A DNA stretch of 64,000 nucleotides from Marinospirillum insulare DSM 21763 (GTDB taxonomy: Bacteria; Pseudomonadota; Gammaproteobacteria; Pseudomonadales; Halomonadaceae): contig NZ_JMLW01000004.1 in the NCBI RefSeq assembly GCF_000686905.1, positions 62,001 to 126,000 on the forward strand. The letters are read 5' to 3'. Under the pieces are notes generated by a model. The model was not told where the DNA came from. It was given only the letters and a program-made list of their open reading frames with translations, and did no database searches. A program made the translations under genes and the position numbers. Positions 18,534 through 27,935 of this stretch are shown in pieces (position 1 is the first letter of the stretch; every line of letters starts with the position of its first letter).

Positions 18534-19793
18534 ATGAGTAAGCAAAACGCTTTTTATGCCCAGTCGGGCGGCGTAACGGCTGTAATTAATGCCAGTGCCT
18601 GTGGTGTAATTGAAACAGCACGCAAGCATGGTGATTCTATTGGCACAGTTTACGCTGGTCGCAATGGTATTCTGGGTGCTTTAACAGAAGAATTAATAGA
18701 CACCTCCGCTTTATCTGACGAAACAGTTGCTGCTCTGCGCCATACGCCTGGTGGTGCTTTTGGTTCTTGCCGTTACAAGTTAAAAGATGTTGAAACTCAC
18801 CGTGCCCAGTACGAGCGCTTAATCGAGGTTTTTAAAGCGCACAATATTGGTTACTTCTTCTATAACGGTGGTAACGACTCCGCAGATACCTGCTTAAAAA
18901 TTGCTCAATTAGCTGAATCAATCGGTTATCCATTAAAAGCCGTCCATGTTCCTAAAACGGTTGATAACGACCTACCCATTACCGATAACTGCCCTGGTTT
19001 TGGCTCTGTTGCTAAGTACATAGCGGTTTCTACCAAAGAAGCGGCTATGGATATCGAATCCATGAGCGCGACCTCTACTAAGGTCTTTATTCTTGAAGTA
19101 ATGGGTCGTCATGCTGGCTGGATAGCAGGTGCGGGTGGTTTAGCAGGCGAAGGGGAAGGCTCTGCGCCGCATTTAATTATCTTCCCTGAAATTCCTTTTG
19201 ACCGTGGCACAGTAATGGCTCGAATTGATGACTGTGTTAAAAAGTTTGGCTACTGCGTTATTGTGGTGTCTGAAGGTGCACGTTATTCAGATGGCAGCTT
19301 CTTAGCCGATGCAGGCACAACCGATGCCTTTGGTCATAAACAGTTAGGTGGTGTAGCTCCCTCTTTAGCCGCCATGGTTAAAGAAGACCTAGGATACAAA
19401 TACCACTGGGCAGTGGCTGACTACCTACAGCGCTCTGCACGTCACCTAGCCTCTGCTACTGACGTTGAGCAGGCTTATGCGGTAGGTAAAGCAGCCGTTG
19501 AATTTGCTCTGGCAGGTAAAACCTCGGTTATGCCAGCCATTATGCGTACCAGTGAAAGCCCTTACGCTTGGGAAATTGGCGAAGCACCTTTATCTAAAAT
19601 TGCTAATGCTGAAAAATTCATGCCGCGTGACTACATTACGCCTGATGGTTTTGGCATTAGTGACCTTGGCCGTAAATACTTTACACCACTGATTCAAGGT
19701 GAAGACTACCCTCCTTATAAAGATGGGATGCCCGTTTATGTTAAGTTGCAGCATAAGTTGGTAGAAAAAAAGCTAGGTGACTTTGAACCCTAA
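18534..19793 (+). CDS. pfp: Pyrophosphate-type 6-phosphofructokinase
   Basis: Phosphorylates fructose 6-phosphate, reversibly if PPi is used. The 419-residue protein carries NGGNDSADTC where ATP enzymes have GGDGS, and VPKTVDNDLP where ATP enzymes have PGTIDND. The lysine in PKTVDND is the recognised mark of PPi dependence. The substrate motif MGRHAGWIA is present. I set the start at the ATG at 18534, 15 codons inside a longer frame opening with TTG, because SKQNAFYAQSGG is the family N-terminus and AGGAG lies upstream (spacing about 12). Specificity is inferred, not shown. Confidence 0.9.
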   Translation: MSKQNAFYAQSGGVTAVINASACGVIETARKHGDSIGTVYAGRNGILGALTEELIDTSALSDETVAALRHTPGGAFGSCRYKLKDVETHRAQYERLIEVFKAHNIGYFFYNGGNDSADTCLKIAQLAESIGYPLKAVHVPKTVDNDLPITDNCPGFGSVAKYIAVSTKEAAMDIESMSATSTKVFILEVMGRHAGWIAGAGGLAGEGEGSAPHLIIFPEIPFDRGTVMARIDDCVKKFGYCVIVVSEGARYSDGSFLADAGTTDAFGHKQLGGVAPSLAAMVKEDLGYKYHWAVADYLQRSARHLASATDVEQAYAVGKAAVEFALAGKTSVMPAIMRTSESPYAWEIGEAPLSKIANAEKFMPRDYITPDGFGISDLGRKYFTPLIQGEDYPPYKDGMPVYVKLQHKLVEKKLGDFEP

Positions 19794-19820
19794 GGTTAGG
19801 TTAATTAGTTTTAGCTAGTA

Positions 19821-19851
19821 AAAAGACCGCTTTGATAGCGGTCTTTTTTTA
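19821..19851. terminator. Bidirectional terminator between pfp and acpS
   Basis: A perfect 10-bp stem AAAAGACCGC (19821-19830) / GCGGTCTTTT (19838-19847) with a 7-base loop is followed by more T. It lies 28 bases after the pfp stop and just past the leftward acpS stop. The A-run on the left arm gives a T-run for the leftward transcript. Confidence 0.92.
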
Positions 19852-19857
19852 TGCAAA

Positions 19858-20235
19858 CTAACCTTCTAATACAACAAAGGCTAAAGCCATTTCCTTTTCA
19901 TCGCTAATAGTAAGGTGAACAGTGTTTACACCCTTGGCACTTGCTAGCTCAGCAGCCTTACCACTTAACTGCATTATAGGTTTGCCTAGCTCATCATTGC
20001 TTACTTCCATGTCTTGCCAACTTAAACCATTGCGCAAACCAGTGCCTAGTGCTTTAAGCAAAGCTTCTTTAGCTGCAAAACGCTTGGCTAAAAAAGCGGC
20101 TTGGCTAGCAGCCTGCTGCATGGCTTTGGCTTCCTTAGCCGTTAATAAGCGACGCGTAATAGCCTCTGCTCGTCTTTGTAAAATTGCATTAAAGCGTTCT
20201 ATTTTGGCTAGGTCTGTGCCAATTCCAATAATCAT
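19858..20235 (-). CDS. acpS: Holo-[acyl-carrier-protein] synthase
   Basis: Transfers 4'-phosphopantetheine from CoA to apo-ACP. The N-terminal MIIGIGTDLAKIERF contains the Mg-binding aspartate, and KRFAAKEALLKALGTG is the second signature. The 125-residue length is normal. The start overlaps the yajQ stop (TAATG). In enterobacteria acpS directly follows pdxJ; here it is about 5 kb away from pdxJ, on the same strand, behind yajQ. Confidence 0.97.
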   Translation of the reverse strand: MIIGIGTDLAKIERFNAILQRRAEAITRRLLTAKEAKAMQQAASQAAFLAKRFAAKEALLKALGTGLRNGLSWQDMEVSNDELGKPIMQLSGKAAELASAKGVNTVHLTISDEKEMALAFVVLEG

Positions 20236-20720
20236 TAGTCGCGAAAGTTAATGTACTGAAGCGGCATATCTAGCTCTGCACCACGCAGTAAAGCCATAAC
20301 CTGTTGTAGGTCATCACGTTTTTTACCCGTCACCCTTACCTGCTCGCCTTGTATCTGGGCTTGTACTTTTATTTTTGAGTCTTTTATCATTTTCACAATC
20401 TTTTTAGCCAACTCAGTTTCTATACCTTCACGCAATTTCACTGGCATACGTGCAGTTTTATTGGCTTCTTCCACCTTACCTTCTTCCATACAAGCGGCAT
20501 CTATGCCCTTGCGTATCAACTCTGCTTGTAGAATTTCTAATAACTGCTTAACTTGGAATTCTGCTTCAGCATGCAACATAACGTCATTATTAGTGGTTAG
20601 CTCAAAGCGTGCATCAACACCTTTAAAATCAAAGCGATTCCCCACTAATCGATTAGCCTGGTCTACAGCATTGGTTACCTGGTGCTTATCTAATTCTGAG
20701 ACGACATCAAAGGATGGCAT
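20235..20720 (-). CDS. yajQ: YajQ-family nucleotide-binding protein (UPF0234)
   Basis: A 161-residue YajQ-family protein built of two RNP-like ferredoxin folds. It begins MPSFDVVSELDKHQVTNAVDQ and contains RFDFKGVDARFEL and the C-terminal RDDLQQVMALLRG. Family members bind nucleotides, tRNA or, in Xanthomonas, cyclic-di-GMP. That role is not proven here, but it is of interest because two GGDEF-like proteins lie 4 kb away. AGGAG precedes the ATG. The gene is coupled to acpS. Confidence 0.95.
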   Translation of the reverse strand: MPSFDVVSELDKHQVTNAVDQANRLVGNRFDFKGVDARFELTTNNDVMLHAEAEFQVKQLLEILQAELIRKGIDAACMEEGKVEEANKTARMPVKLREGIETELAKKIVKMIKDSKIKVQAQIQGEQVRVTGKKRDDLQQVMALLRGAELDMPLQYINFRD

Positions 20721-20846
20721 AACAACTCCTTAACTAAAATAATAATCATTGTGCGCCTAGTATAACCCTAGTCACGGCAAAGCTGATATCTTGTTGCAGC
20801 TTAAGATGCTAGGCGTTAAGGTAGCGCCTTAAGTTTTGGAGTAAAC

Positions 20847-21335
20847 ATGGCAGAACGTAGTTGGTATGCAATTCAGTGCAAGGCAAAAGAGTCTTTTCGA
20901 GCCGCTGAGAATTTACAAAATCAGGGCTTTGAAGTTTTTCATCCCTTTATCGAAGTTGAGAAAATACGCTCAGGCAAGCTAAAGCTAATAGAAGAACCCT
21001 TATTCCCCTATTATTTATTTATTTATTTAAGTGATGCTACAGATAACTGGCACCCTATACGCTCAACTCGTGGCGTACTTAAAATGTTAGCTTTTGGCAG
21101 TACACCAGTAAAAATTCCTGATAGTTTGATTGAGGAGTTAAAGCAGCGCATTCTTCCTGCACCTGAAAATGTATTTAAAGCAGGTGATCAGGTGCTTATT
21201 AATGAAGGGCCATTTAAAGGACTAGAAGCTATTTTTGCTACCAAGAAAGGAGACGAGAGGGTTATTTTGCTGCTTAACCTTTTACAAAAGCAGCAGCGTA
21301 TAGAAATTGCTACTCGCGCTGTTCGGCCTCTTTAA
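20847..21335 (+). CDS. rfaH: Transcription antiterminator RfaH (NusG paralogue)
   Basis: Recruited to paused RNA polymerase at ops elements, where it prevents termination in long envelope-polysaccharide operons. The N-terminal NGN domain (SWYAIQCKAKESFRAAENLQ, LFPYYLFIYL, STRGVLKML) fits RfaH rather than NusG in sequence and in its 162-residue length. The C-terminal KOW-type region contains DQVLINEGPFKGLEAIF. GGAG stands 7 bases before the ATG. It overlaps the 3' end of panE by 26 bases, convergently. No target operon is in the window. Confidence 0.9.
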   Translation: MAERSWYAIQCKAKESFRAAENLQNQGFEVFHPFIEVEKIRSGKLKLIEEPLFPYYLFIYLSDATDNWHPIRSTRGVLKMLAFGSTPVKIPDSLIEELKQRILPAPENVFKAGDQVLINEGPFKGLEAIFATKKGDERVILLLNLLQKQQRIEIATRAVRPL

Positions 21336-22230
21336 TAGCCAAATAAACAGACTGGTGTGCTTTAAGATCTAGCTTTAGGGCTTTAGCTGCTTTTAAGAGT
21401 GCACCGGTTATGTAATCAATTTCAGTTTTTTTGCCTGAACTTATGTCTTGTAACATAGAGGAACGATTAGCTGCAGTCGATAAAATGACCTGTTCTACCC
21501 TGTATTTTAGTCCGCCCTCAGGTTCTTCTATTCCTAAGCGTTTAAATACTTGCAGCACCTCTGCACATAAAGCATCAACCTGAGGCTTGTAATCTCGGCT
21601 AGCCAGAGCGCCATTGTCTATATTATTGATTGCTGTTAAGGGGTTAATAACCGAGTTGACTGCGAGCTTATGCCAGAGCACTGGACGTATAGGCTCAGTC
21701 ACTTCTGCTGTTAAACCTGCAATGGTTAAGCGGCTGGCCCAACGAGCAGCGGCATCTTTTCCTGCACCACTCCAACGTCCTAATTGGGTTTTACCCTTAG
21801 ACGCATGAATCACGGATCCTGGCTTTGCTAGGTAAGCGCCTTCTGTAACACTGGCCGCTAACAAGGTTTGCTGGGCTGTTAATAACTTAGCGACTTCTGC
21901 TTGGCTACCCATACCATTTTGCAGCATTAAAATTTCTGCATCATCCGCCAAACTGCTTTGCCAGTTTTTTAGCGACTGAACTGCTTGCCCTGCTTTTGTA
22001 GCAAGTATTAGCTGTTGAATTTTTATCTCACTGCTTGGTTCACTTCTAACCCTAACAAAAACACGCTTAGCTAAGGCTGCCTCTCCCTCGCTCAGGGTAA
22101 TACCTAAATTTAAAGCTGAAGTTTGGCTAGGCTTAACTAACAAGCAAACAGTTTTACCTGTTAAGGCTAAACGTGCTGCGTAAAGTAGGCCTAAAGAACC
22201 AGCGCCTAGAACATAAGTAACCTGCTGCAT
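21310..22230 (-). CDS. panE: 2-dehydropantoate 2-reductase family protein
   Basis: An NADPH-dependent ketopantoate reductase of the pantothenate pathway. It has an N-terminal Rossmann motif (YVLGAGSLGLLYAARL) and the ILMLQNGMGSQAEVAKL loop. The C-terminal helical domain carries WHKLAVNSVINPLTAI with the catalytic lysine and asparagine, and later SSMLQDISSGKKTEIDYI. The 306 residues are standard. One base separates it from the upstream gene, so it ends a pdxJ-ampG-unknown-panE run. Some paralogues reduce other 2-keto acids, hence slight doubt. Confidence 0.92.
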   Translation of the reverse strand: MQQVTYVLGAGSLGLLYAARLALTGKTVCLLVKPSQTSALNLGITLSEGEAALAKRVFVRVRSEPSSEIKIQQLILATKAGQAVQSLKNWQSSLADDAEILMLQNGMGSQAEVAKLLTAQQTLLAASVTEGAYLAKPGSVIHASKGKTQLGRWSGAGKDAAARWASRLTIAGLTAEVTEPIRPVLWHKLAVNSVINPLTAINNIDNGALASRDYKPQVDALCAEVLQVFKRLGIEEPEGGLKYRVEQVILSTAANRSSMLQDISSGKKTEIDYITGALLKAAKALKLDLKAHQSVYLAIKEAEQRE

Positions 22231-22231
22231 T

Positions 22232-24139
22232 TTAACTTAACTCCTGCCTAGCCTTAATGAGTGCTCGATACCAGTCACGCTTAGGGGCAACAACTAAAGG
22301 TGGGCGTAAACTTAAAAAGCTGACTGGGGTATTAACACTACTGGTTTCATAGTTAGAGAGCATTTCTAGTGTTTGTGGCCTTGCACCATAGGTATCCACT
22401 AAAAAGTCACGCGCTTCTTCTGTTAAGTCGACTCGATAGTGCTTAACTAGTGCAACGGCTAGCCTTTCTGCAGCATGACTCATATCTTGTTGCACTTCGC
22501 GCGCCATAGCTGAGCCTAGAGCGGCTTTTTCTGCAGCGCTCATATCTGGTTCTAGCCCACCCAAATAAGAGGCATTGGTGGCATTCAAGCCCCGTTGAAT
22601 AGCAGGCCGTGAAAGGTGTATATGTGGTTCTAAAGCTAAGGCAACTTCTACAGCCAGCTGTCGAGCACCTTCCAGTGTTAAAGGGCGTGAGCGACCATCG
22701 CGACGTGTAAAAAAACGTCGACCACGTTTTTCAAGTTGTTCACCATGTAAGTATTCTACTAGGTGCTGACAAACGTCTACTTTTTGTTCATCAGATAAAG
22801 ACACAATCCGTTCAATAATGCGTAAACCATTGCGGCCTGGGCCAAGTCTTAATTGGCTTTCTGTATCGCTAAAACGGTCGGCAAGTTTATTCCAATTTTT
22901 TGATGCATCTAATAGGCCTACATGCGCTCGACCTAATTGCTGGTAGCCCAAGCGAGCCGCTTTATAAAGGTTAAGTGACTTAGCTAAGACTTCTGCCTTG
23001 CCTCTTAGCTCAGTTAAGCTTGTTAGTTTGCGCTTATTTGAAAGCTCAACTAGGGCTAAAACATCACTGGCAACCTGATCCATAATTTCTTCAATGCCGC
23101 CAATCAACTCATGGGCAGAGGTTCCATAAGGCAGTTGTTCGTGGGTCGCTTCATCGGTTTCAACCAAAAAACCTGCCAAGGCACGAATACGGTTACTGCC
23201 ACTAGCTTGAGCTATACGATAATGACTACGCTTTTCTTCTAGCTGATCTATGGCTCTGGCCAGTTTCCATTTACCTGAATAGCTAAAAATTAACATGGGT
23301 ATTTCACGCCCATTAATTAACTCAAAAGCTAGAATCAACATTTCTTCAACGTCTTGCAGGGTCATTAACAGCAGGTTGTCTTCTTCAATGGCTGCCAATA
23401 CACGTTCTATAAAGTACTCATCTCTCGGCACACCTTTTTCTAACTGAGGTGCATCCCCACTAAAGCGCTCTCTTAGTACGCTGGTTGCTTCTGGTGAAGC
23501 TTCATTGAGCCACTGTAAAGCTGTTTCAATGCGTTCACGGTGTTGGCGATTTAAGTCTCTAACGCGAGAATATAAGCCTGCACGACGGTAGGTTTCAATT
23601 CGACCTAAAATTTTTGCTAGTTCACTATCACCGGTTAACTCTTGAGCGGCAAAAGCCACACCATCAGGGGTTAACTCTATTCGTCGTAATAATTGCAATG
23701 CTGCTTCACGCGGGCGCACTTCTTCTTCATGGCTTTCTACAATTAAGTCACGAACAGCTAAGATAAGGTCAGCTAACTTATCTATAACTTCTGTAACATC
23801 TTGCTGAGCCTGCTCTGCAACATGACCACGTGTCATGTCATAAACAACCTTAGCAAAAAAGGCGATCAAACCTGACAAAACCGTAAAGGTGAAAAAATAA
23901 AGCAGGGTTTGTACTGGGGGCACCTTGCCATAAGCTAGGTAAAACCCACCTAGCAGCCCTAGCATAGTGACTGGACCGGCTGTCCACATAATGCCTAAAA
24001 TAGTGCGCGTCCAGTGAATTTTATGTACCACCTGACTTATGCGCTCAATTTGCTCATTACCTTCACGCTCAAGCGATACCCTAGCTCTTAAATCACTTAG
24101 GTCATTCTTGTTGCGGGAACCAAACAAACGCTCAATCAT
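22232..24139 (-). CDS. Unrecognised 635-residue membrane-anchored protein
   Basis: I do not recognise the family. Two membrane helices are visible near the N-terminus (about residues 46-70 and 77-99), separated by a short charged loop. Then comes a long, charged, almost wholly helical cytoplasmic region of about 530 residues, rich in Arg, Glu and Leu. No nucleotide-binding, protease, kinase or cysteine motif stands out. The layout suggests a scaffold or membrane-tethered structural or regulatory protein. Its start overlaps the ampG stop (ATGA) and panE follows 1 base later, so it is translated with the muropeptide permease. Confidence 0.75.
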   Translation of the reverse strand: MIERLFGSRNKNDLSDLRARVSLEREGNEQIERISQVVHKIHWTRTILGIMWTAGPVTMLGLLGGFYLAYGKVPPVQTLLYFFTFTVLSGLIAFFAKVVYDMTRGHVAEQAQQDVTEVIDKLADLILAVRDLIVESHEEEVRPREAALQLLRRIELTPDGVAFAAQELTGDSELAKILGRIETYRRAGLYSRVRDLNRQHRERIETALQWLNEASPEATSVLRERFSGDAPQLEKGVPRDEYFIERVLAAIEEDNLLLMTLQDVEEMLILAFELINGREIPMLIFSYSGKWKLARAIDQLEEKRSHYRIAQASGSNRIRALAGFLVETDEATHEQLPYGTSAHELIGGIEEIMDQVASDVLALVELSNKRKLTSLTELRGKAEVLAKSLNLYKAARLGYQQLGRAHVGLLDASKNWNKLADRFSDTESQLRLGPGRNGLRIIERIVSLSDEQKVDVCQHLVEYLHGEQLEKRGRRFFTRRDGRSRPLTLEGARQLAVEVALALEPHIHLSRPAIQRGLNATNASYLGGLEPDMSAAEKAALGSAMAREVQQDMSHAAERLAVALVKHYRVDLTEEARDFLVDTYGARPQTLEMLSNYETSSVNTPVSFLSLRPPLVVAPKRDWYRALIKARQELS

Positions 24140-25545
24140 TGGTTAACCACCTCATCTTGTTTTTTTGCAGCTGGGGATGCTTGAGACGAAACACTGGGAA
24201 AGTGTCGCATAATCACCCATAAAAGCGGCAATCCAACCAAGGCAATAATTGCTGTTAAAATAAAGAAAAGTGTCCAGTCACCATTTAGCTTGTCGACCAT
24301 CCAGCCGCTAGAAGCAGATAACCAAATTCTGGCTAGGTTACCTAAGGATGCCAAGAGTGCATATTGTGTTGCCGTATAAGCTGAGTTACACAGGCTAGAA
24401 AGGTAGGCTACAAACGCAACAGTGACTAAGCCAGTAGTAAAATTATCACTGACCAAGGCAACAACAAAAACTAAGTAAGATTGCCCAGAAGCAGCCAACC
24501 AAGCATAGGTAAGGTTAGTTGTTGCCGTAGCCAAACCTGAAATAAATAAGGCTTTTAACATGCCCACCCTAGCAACCAGAATACCACCCAAAAGAATACC
24601 TACAATATTACCTGCAAAGCCATAGAGTTTAGAAACCTCGGCTATTTCCAATAAAGAAAAGCCTAATTCACGGTAGAAAACGCCCGACATACGCCCGAGC
24701 AAAGCATCGCCTAGTTTAAAAACAAAAATAAAGACCAGTATCCATAGCCAACCACGTCGGCGAGTAAACTCTACAAAAGGTGCTAGCAAGCTAACATATA
24801 ACCAGCTTATTGCATGGCGAAAATACTGAGGAAAAGCTCTAAAAGCTTCTAGGCGAGCAATCACGCGTGACTCTTCAGCTAGAGTTTCAGCTGAAATGGC
24901 TTGGTCCGGTTCTGAACTCATCAGTATGGCAAGCATTCCAAGGACAATGCCTGTGGCCAAAACCATATAAGCAGCATTCCAACCATAGTATTCTGCAAGG
25001 TATAAACCACCCGCCGCACCTACTAGCGTGCCTCCCAAATGCCAGCCCCAGATAGCAGCTGCCGTACCAGCACCATACAAGTGAGGCTCTAGTAACTCTA
25101 TGCGGTAAGCATCAATAACAATATCTTGGGTAGCAGACATAAAGGTAACAAAAAGCACTGCCATGGCTACTAGCATTAAATTTTCTGCAGGGTTAGTTAA
25201 AGACAACAAAAGAATAGCTACAACTAACAGGCTTTGAGTCAACAAAGCCCAGCCTCTGCGTCGTCCAAATTTAGCTGAGAGCCAAGGTATTCTTAGCCTA
25301 TCAACCAAAGGTGCCCAAAGAAAATTAATAGCATAAGGGGTAGCTGCTAAAGCAAAAAGGCCAATGTCAGTACGACTAACCCCTAAGTCTCGCAGCCAAA
25401 TTGAAAGGTTGGAAAACACTAATGGCGCAGGCAAACCACTAGAGAAGCCTAGCAATAGTAGGGTTAACATTCGCCTATCATTATAAGGCGCAAAGGTTCT
25501 GGCCAGTCGTTCCTTAACTGGCACTAAACCTAGCTTTTTTAGCAT
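24136..25545 (-). CDS. ampG: Muropeptide permease AmpG (major facilitator family)
   Basis: An inner-membrane transporter that brings GlcNAc-anhydroMurNAc-peptides into the cytoplasm for recycling. The 469 residues have 12 or more hydrophobic segments. The N-terminal LLLGFSSGLPAPLVFSNLSIWLR (here trimmed to its family features) and SATQDIVIDAYRIELL are AmpG hallmarks. A TTG lies one codon upstream; I start at the ATG at 25545, which overlaps the pdxJ stop as TGATG. Mpl at 17-18 kb acts later in the same pathway. Confidence 0.92.
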   Translation of the reverse strand: MLKKLGLVPVKERLARTFAPYNDRRMLTLLLLGFSSGLPAPLVFSNLSIWLRDLGVSRTDIGLFALAATPYAINFLWAPLVDRLRIPWLSAKFGRRRGWALLTQSLLVVAILLLSLTNPAENLMLVAMAVLFVTFMSATQDIVIDAYRIELLEPHLYGAGTAAAIWGWHLGGTLVGAAGGLYLAEYYGWNAAYMVLATGIVLGMLAILMSSEPDQAISAETLAEESRVIARLEAFRAFPQYFRHAISWLYVSLLAPFVEFTRRRGWLWILVFIFVFKLGDALLGRMSGVFYRELGFSLLEIAEVSKLYGFAGNIVGILLGGILVARVGMLKALFISGLATATTNLTYAWLAASGQSYLVFVVALVSDNFTTGLVTVAFVAYLSSLCNSAYTATQYALLASLGNLARIWLSASSGWMVDKLNGDWTLFFILTAIIALVGLPLLWVIMRHFPSVSSQASPAAKKQDEVVNQ

Positions 25546-26279
25546 CAAGCCCTAGTAGCCTGCATTATAGCTTTCATTTCTTTAATCGCTTCAACCAAGC
25601 CTGTAAATACAGCACGTCCAATAATGGCATGACCAATATTTAATTCATTAAGGCCTGGTATGGCAGCGATAGCCTGCACGTTATGGTAATGCAAACCATG
25701 ACCAGCATTAACAATTAAGCCTTGGCTAAGGGCATAGGCTGTACCTTCTTGAATACGTTGGAGTTCTTTTGCAACTAATTTCGGGTCTTTGGCTTCTGCA
25801 TAAGCGCCTGTGTGTAGCTCTATGGCTGGTGCGCCAGCCTTAACAGCTGCATCAATTTGTTTAGGATCGGCATCTATAAACAAAGATACTTCACTGCCTA
25901 TTGCTGCTAAACGCTTGCAAGCTGCCGTTATGCTGTCTAGCTGTGCAAGCACATCTAGCCCACCCTCTGTAGTCAACTCTTCTCTACGCTCTGGTACTAA
26001 ACAAATATGCTCTGGCTTAATTTTTTCAGCGTAGCTCAACATAAACTCTGTCACAGCCATCTCAAAATTCATGGGGGTGTGCATCACTTGTTTAATCAGC
26101 TCTACATCCCTTTCTTGAATATGGCGACGATCTTCACGCAGGTGCAAAGTAATACCATCAGCTCCTGCTTGCTCGGCTAGCTGTGCTGCTAATACAGGGT
26201 CTGGATAGTCTGTACCTCTAGCTTGGCGCAGAGTAGCAATATGGTCGATATTAACGCCAAGCAATAATCGCTGGTTCAT
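25545..26279 (-). CDS. pdxJ: Pyridoxine 5'-phosphate synthase
   Basis: Condenses 1-deoxyxylulose 5-phosphate with 3-amino-2-oxopropyl phosphate in vitamin B6 synthesis. The opening [19 protein letters not shown] is diagnostic; [12 protein letters not shown]-like [15 protein letters not shown] and the C-terminal [12 protein letters not shown] follow. I chose the ATG at 26279 (244 residues) over a TTG four codons earlier because GGAG lies 6 bases upstream of the ATG. The gene continues the rnc-era-recO-pdxJ cluster. Confidence 0.97.
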   Translation of the reverse strand: MNQRLLLGVNIDHIATLRQARGTDYPDPVLAAQLAEQAGADGITLHLREDRRHIQERDVELIKQVMHTPMNFEMAVTEFMLSYAEKIKPEHICLVPERREELTTEGGLDVLAQLDSITAACKRLAAIGSEVSLFIDADPKQIDAAVKAGAPAIELHTGAYAEAKDPKLVAKELQRIQEGTAYALSQGLIVNAGHGLHYHNVQAIAAIPGLNELNIGHAIIGRAVFTGLVEAIKEMKAIMQATRA

Positions 26280-26301
26280 TTTAATCTCCAATAAGAGAAA
26301 G

Positions 26302-27024
26302 TTATTTGAGGCTGGGCTTTTTCATTTGCAAAAAAAGCTGCCGACTGAGTAAAGGCTTGTTTCCTAGCAAGGGTGCTAAAAGCTGCCGTGTTAAAGCTTT
26401 GGCAGTTTTTCGTGTTAGTTTTTCTTGCCAATCATCGTTTGCTATCGCAAGCAGGCTTGCGCCAGTGTAGGTTCTATTATGAGGTTCAGCTATTCCCTGA
26501 ACCATTAAAAATCCCTGCTCAGGTAGCCAGCGATACAAACATTCTTTAGCAAGCGGCGCTCCTAAATGATCATTAAATAGTAAAGGGTAGCCTAGGTGTT
26601 CTAGCAGGCTTAATTCAAAACGCCGTAAAGCTGGCTCACGTTGGTCAGTATTATTTAATAATTGTAATAACAGGGAATAGTCACGAAAAAGGGCTGGGCA
26701 AGCCTGACTTGGCAAAAGTAAACGACTTAATAACTCATTAGCATAGAGCCCACAAACCAAAGCTTCACCACTTAACCAATGAGGTGCAGAGGTTGCTTCT
26801 AGTCCTACCAGGTTTTTTAATTCGTGCTTACCACTGACTCTAACAAGCAAGGGGGTAAAAGGCTGTAACAGGGCACGGTAACGACTTTTTTTTGTGCGCA
26901 CACCCCTAACCACAGCATTAACTCGCCCTTCTTCTAAGGTTAGCAACCAGGCTAGGGCACTGGTTTCCCTGTAGGGGCGTGAGTGCAATAGCCAAGCGGG
27001 TTGAAAGTCACTGGCCTGCGACAT
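26302..27024 (-). CDS. recO: DNA repair protein RecO
   Basis: Loads RecA on SSB-coated DNA with RecR in the RecF pathway. The N-terminal OB-fold is visible ([42 protein letters not shown]). The helical C-terminal domain includes [13 protein letters not shown] and [16 protein letters not shown]. The zinc-finger cysteines found in some family members are absent, as in E. coli. The length of 240 residues is normal. The ATG lies 5 bases after the era stop. Confidence 0.95.
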   Translation of the reverse strand: MSQASDFQPAWLLHSRPYRETSALAWLLTLEEGRVNAVVRGVRTKKSRYRALLQPFTPLLVRVSGKHELKNLVGLEATSAPHWLSGEALVCGLYANELLSRLLLPSQACPALFRDYSLLLQLLNNTDQREPALRRFELSLLEHLGYPLLFNDHLGAPLAKECLYRWLPEQGFLMVQGIAEPHNRTYTGASLLAIANDDWQEKLTRKTAKALTRQLLAPLLGNKPLLSRQLFLQMKKPSLK

Positions 27025-27029
27025 GGGGT

Positions 27030-27935
27030 TTAGTCCTGCCCAGTGTAGCCTAAGCTTTTTAAAGCGCGTGCGTTATCTGACCAGTTACTTTTAACCTTAA
27101 CCCAGAGGTTAAGCATTACTTTGCTTTCAAAAGCTTTTTCCATATCTAGGCGAGCATCTCGACCAATCAGTTTTAACTGATTGCCCCTATCACCAATAAT
27201 GATTTTTTTCTGACCTTCACGCTCAACCAGTATTAAAGCATGAATATGCAATACTTTACCCTGTTGCTTAAACTGCTCAATTTCAACGGTTGTTGAATAG
27301 GGCAGCTCTTCACCTAGTTGGCGCATAATTTTTTCTCTGACTAGCTCAGCAGCTAAAAAACGCAAACTGCGGTCAGTTACTTGGTCTTCAGGATAAAAGT
27401 GGGGGCCTTCGGGTAAGCGTTTTTGTATCTCATTAACTAGGCTGTTCACTTTTTTACCACTGAGTGCAGAAATAGGCACTAGGGCTGCAAAGTCATGTTT
27501 TTGACTAACTTCTTCTATAAAAGGCAAAAGCGTACTTTTATCTTCTAGCCAATCGACCTTGTTAATTACCAAAATAACTGGACACTTCAAGTAGATTAAA
27601 CGCTCTAGTACCAACTGGTCTTCAGGCATCCATTTAGTACGGTCAATGACAAACACCACTAAATCAACGTCTCGCAAAGCCTGTTTTGCCGTATCATTCA
27701 TATAGTGATTAATGGCTTTATCACGTGTACCTTCGGCAAGGTGCATACCAGGCGTATCAACATAAATGGTTTGTACTTCACCTTCAGTATGAATACCCAT
27801 AATTTGGTGACGTGTTGTTTGTGGCTTTTTACAAGTAATGCTTATTTTTTGCCCTAAAATACGATTTAAAAGTGTAGATTTACCTACATTCGGGCGACCT
27901 ACTAGGGCCACATAACCACAACGACTACTAGTCAT
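27030..27935 (-). CDS. era: GTPase Era
   Basis: A GTPase that binds the 3' end of 16S rRNA and assists 30S assembly. The G motifs are clear: G1 [13 protein letters not shown]3 DTPGMH, G4 NKVDW, and SALSG as G5. The C-terminal KH domain carries [17 protein letters not shown]. The 301 residues are typical. The start overlaps the rnc stop (ATGA), the conserved rnc-era coupling. Confidence 0.98.
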   Translation of the reverse strand: MTSSRCGYVALVGRPNVGKSTLLNRILGQKISITCKKPQTTRHQIMGIHTEGEVQTIYVDTPGMHLAEGTRDKAINHYMNDTAKQALRDVDLVVFVIDRTKWMPEDQLVLERLIYLKCPVILVINKVDWLEDKSTLLPFIEEVSQKHDFAALVPISALSGKKVNSLVNEIQKRLPEGPHFYPEDQVTDRSLRFLAAELVREKIMRQLGEELPYSTTVEIEQFKQQGKVLHIHALILVEREGQKKIIIGDRGNQLKLIGRDARLDMEKAFESKVMLNLWVKVKSNWSDNARALKSLGYTGQD

